From Candidatus Methylomirabilota bacterium (GTDB lineage Bacteria > Methylomirabilota > Methylomirabilia > Methylomirabilales > Methylomirabilaceae), in NCBI GenBank assembly GCA_003105305.1, contig PQAQ01000128.1:1-6252 (forward strand): DNA of 6,252 nucleotides. Reading direction: 5' to 3'. How positions within the stretch are numbered: position 1 is the stretch's first letter; every line of letters begins with the position of its first letter. Below the pieces are notes generated by a model. That model searched no databases and was not told the origin of the DNA. It saw only the letters and a list, made by a program, of their open reading frames with translations. Made by a program: the position numbers and the translations under genes. Shown here piece by piece: positions 6,234-6,252 of the stretch.

Positions 6234-6252
6234 GGCCCCGGCAAGCTGCGTG

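Noticed and set aside
6231..6252. Possible end of an upstream gene: a TGA at 6231-6233 closes a frame reading ...TQLAGA just before the GT2 start
   Set aside because: Only six codons are visible and one stop codon by chance is easily found. The spacing fits an operon neighbour, but nothing else supports it.
1..6252. Search for CRISPR arrays, tRNA/rRNA, insertion sequences, riboswitches and intrinsic terminators
   Set aside because: Nothing convincing was seen by eye. Almost every base is inside one of six co-oriented genes, leaving gaps of 31 bp or less.

Overview
The window is a dense block of six genes, all reading on the minus strand, so transcription runs from high to low coordinates. 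Every complete gene belongs to lipopolysaccharide (LPS) core or outer-surface glycan assembly. In transcription order they are: a WaaE/KdtX-like family 2 glycosyltransferase (5171-6223), a family 4 GT-B glycosyltransferase (4016-5158), a multi-pass O-antigen ligase/polymerase of the WaaL/Wzy_C class (2671-4023), two different family 9 heptosyltransferase-type enzymes (1601-2674 and 481-1569), and the first 161 codons of an arabinose-5-phosphate isomerase, KdsD (1-484, cut by the window edge).

The organism must be a diderm (Gram-negative-type) bacterium that makes Kdo and probably heptose-containing LPS. Base composition is GC-rich and even across the window, and gene starts include ATG and GTG. 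Family GT9 proteins carrying C-terminal cysteine clusters next to a KdsD gene suggest an environmental lineage outside the enterics, such as NC10/Methylomirabilota, Nitrospirota or Desulfobacterota. That placement is a low-confidence guess from protein style, not a demonstrated assignment.

The layout is that of one operon. Gaps are 12 bp (GT2 to GT4) and 31 bp (GT9 to GT9). The other junctions overlap: 8 bp between GT4 and ligase, and ATGA stop/start overlaps between ligase and GT9 and between GT9 and kdsD. No promoter, terminator, RNA gene, mobile element, repeat array or CRISPR was seen, and no non-coding stretch is longer than about 31 bp.

The proposed division of labour is as follows. 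KdsD supplies arabinose-5-phosphate for Kdo. The GT9 enzymes add heptose-type sugars, and GT2 and GT4 add further core hexoses, all at the cytoplasmic face. The ligase joins a lipid-carried glycan to the finished core at the periplasmic face. I do not see an undescribed system here. The most unusual point is a second copy of the C-terminal module in the GT2 protein. Smaller points are unusual donor-site residues in one GT9 protein and four-cysteine clusters in both GT9 proteins.
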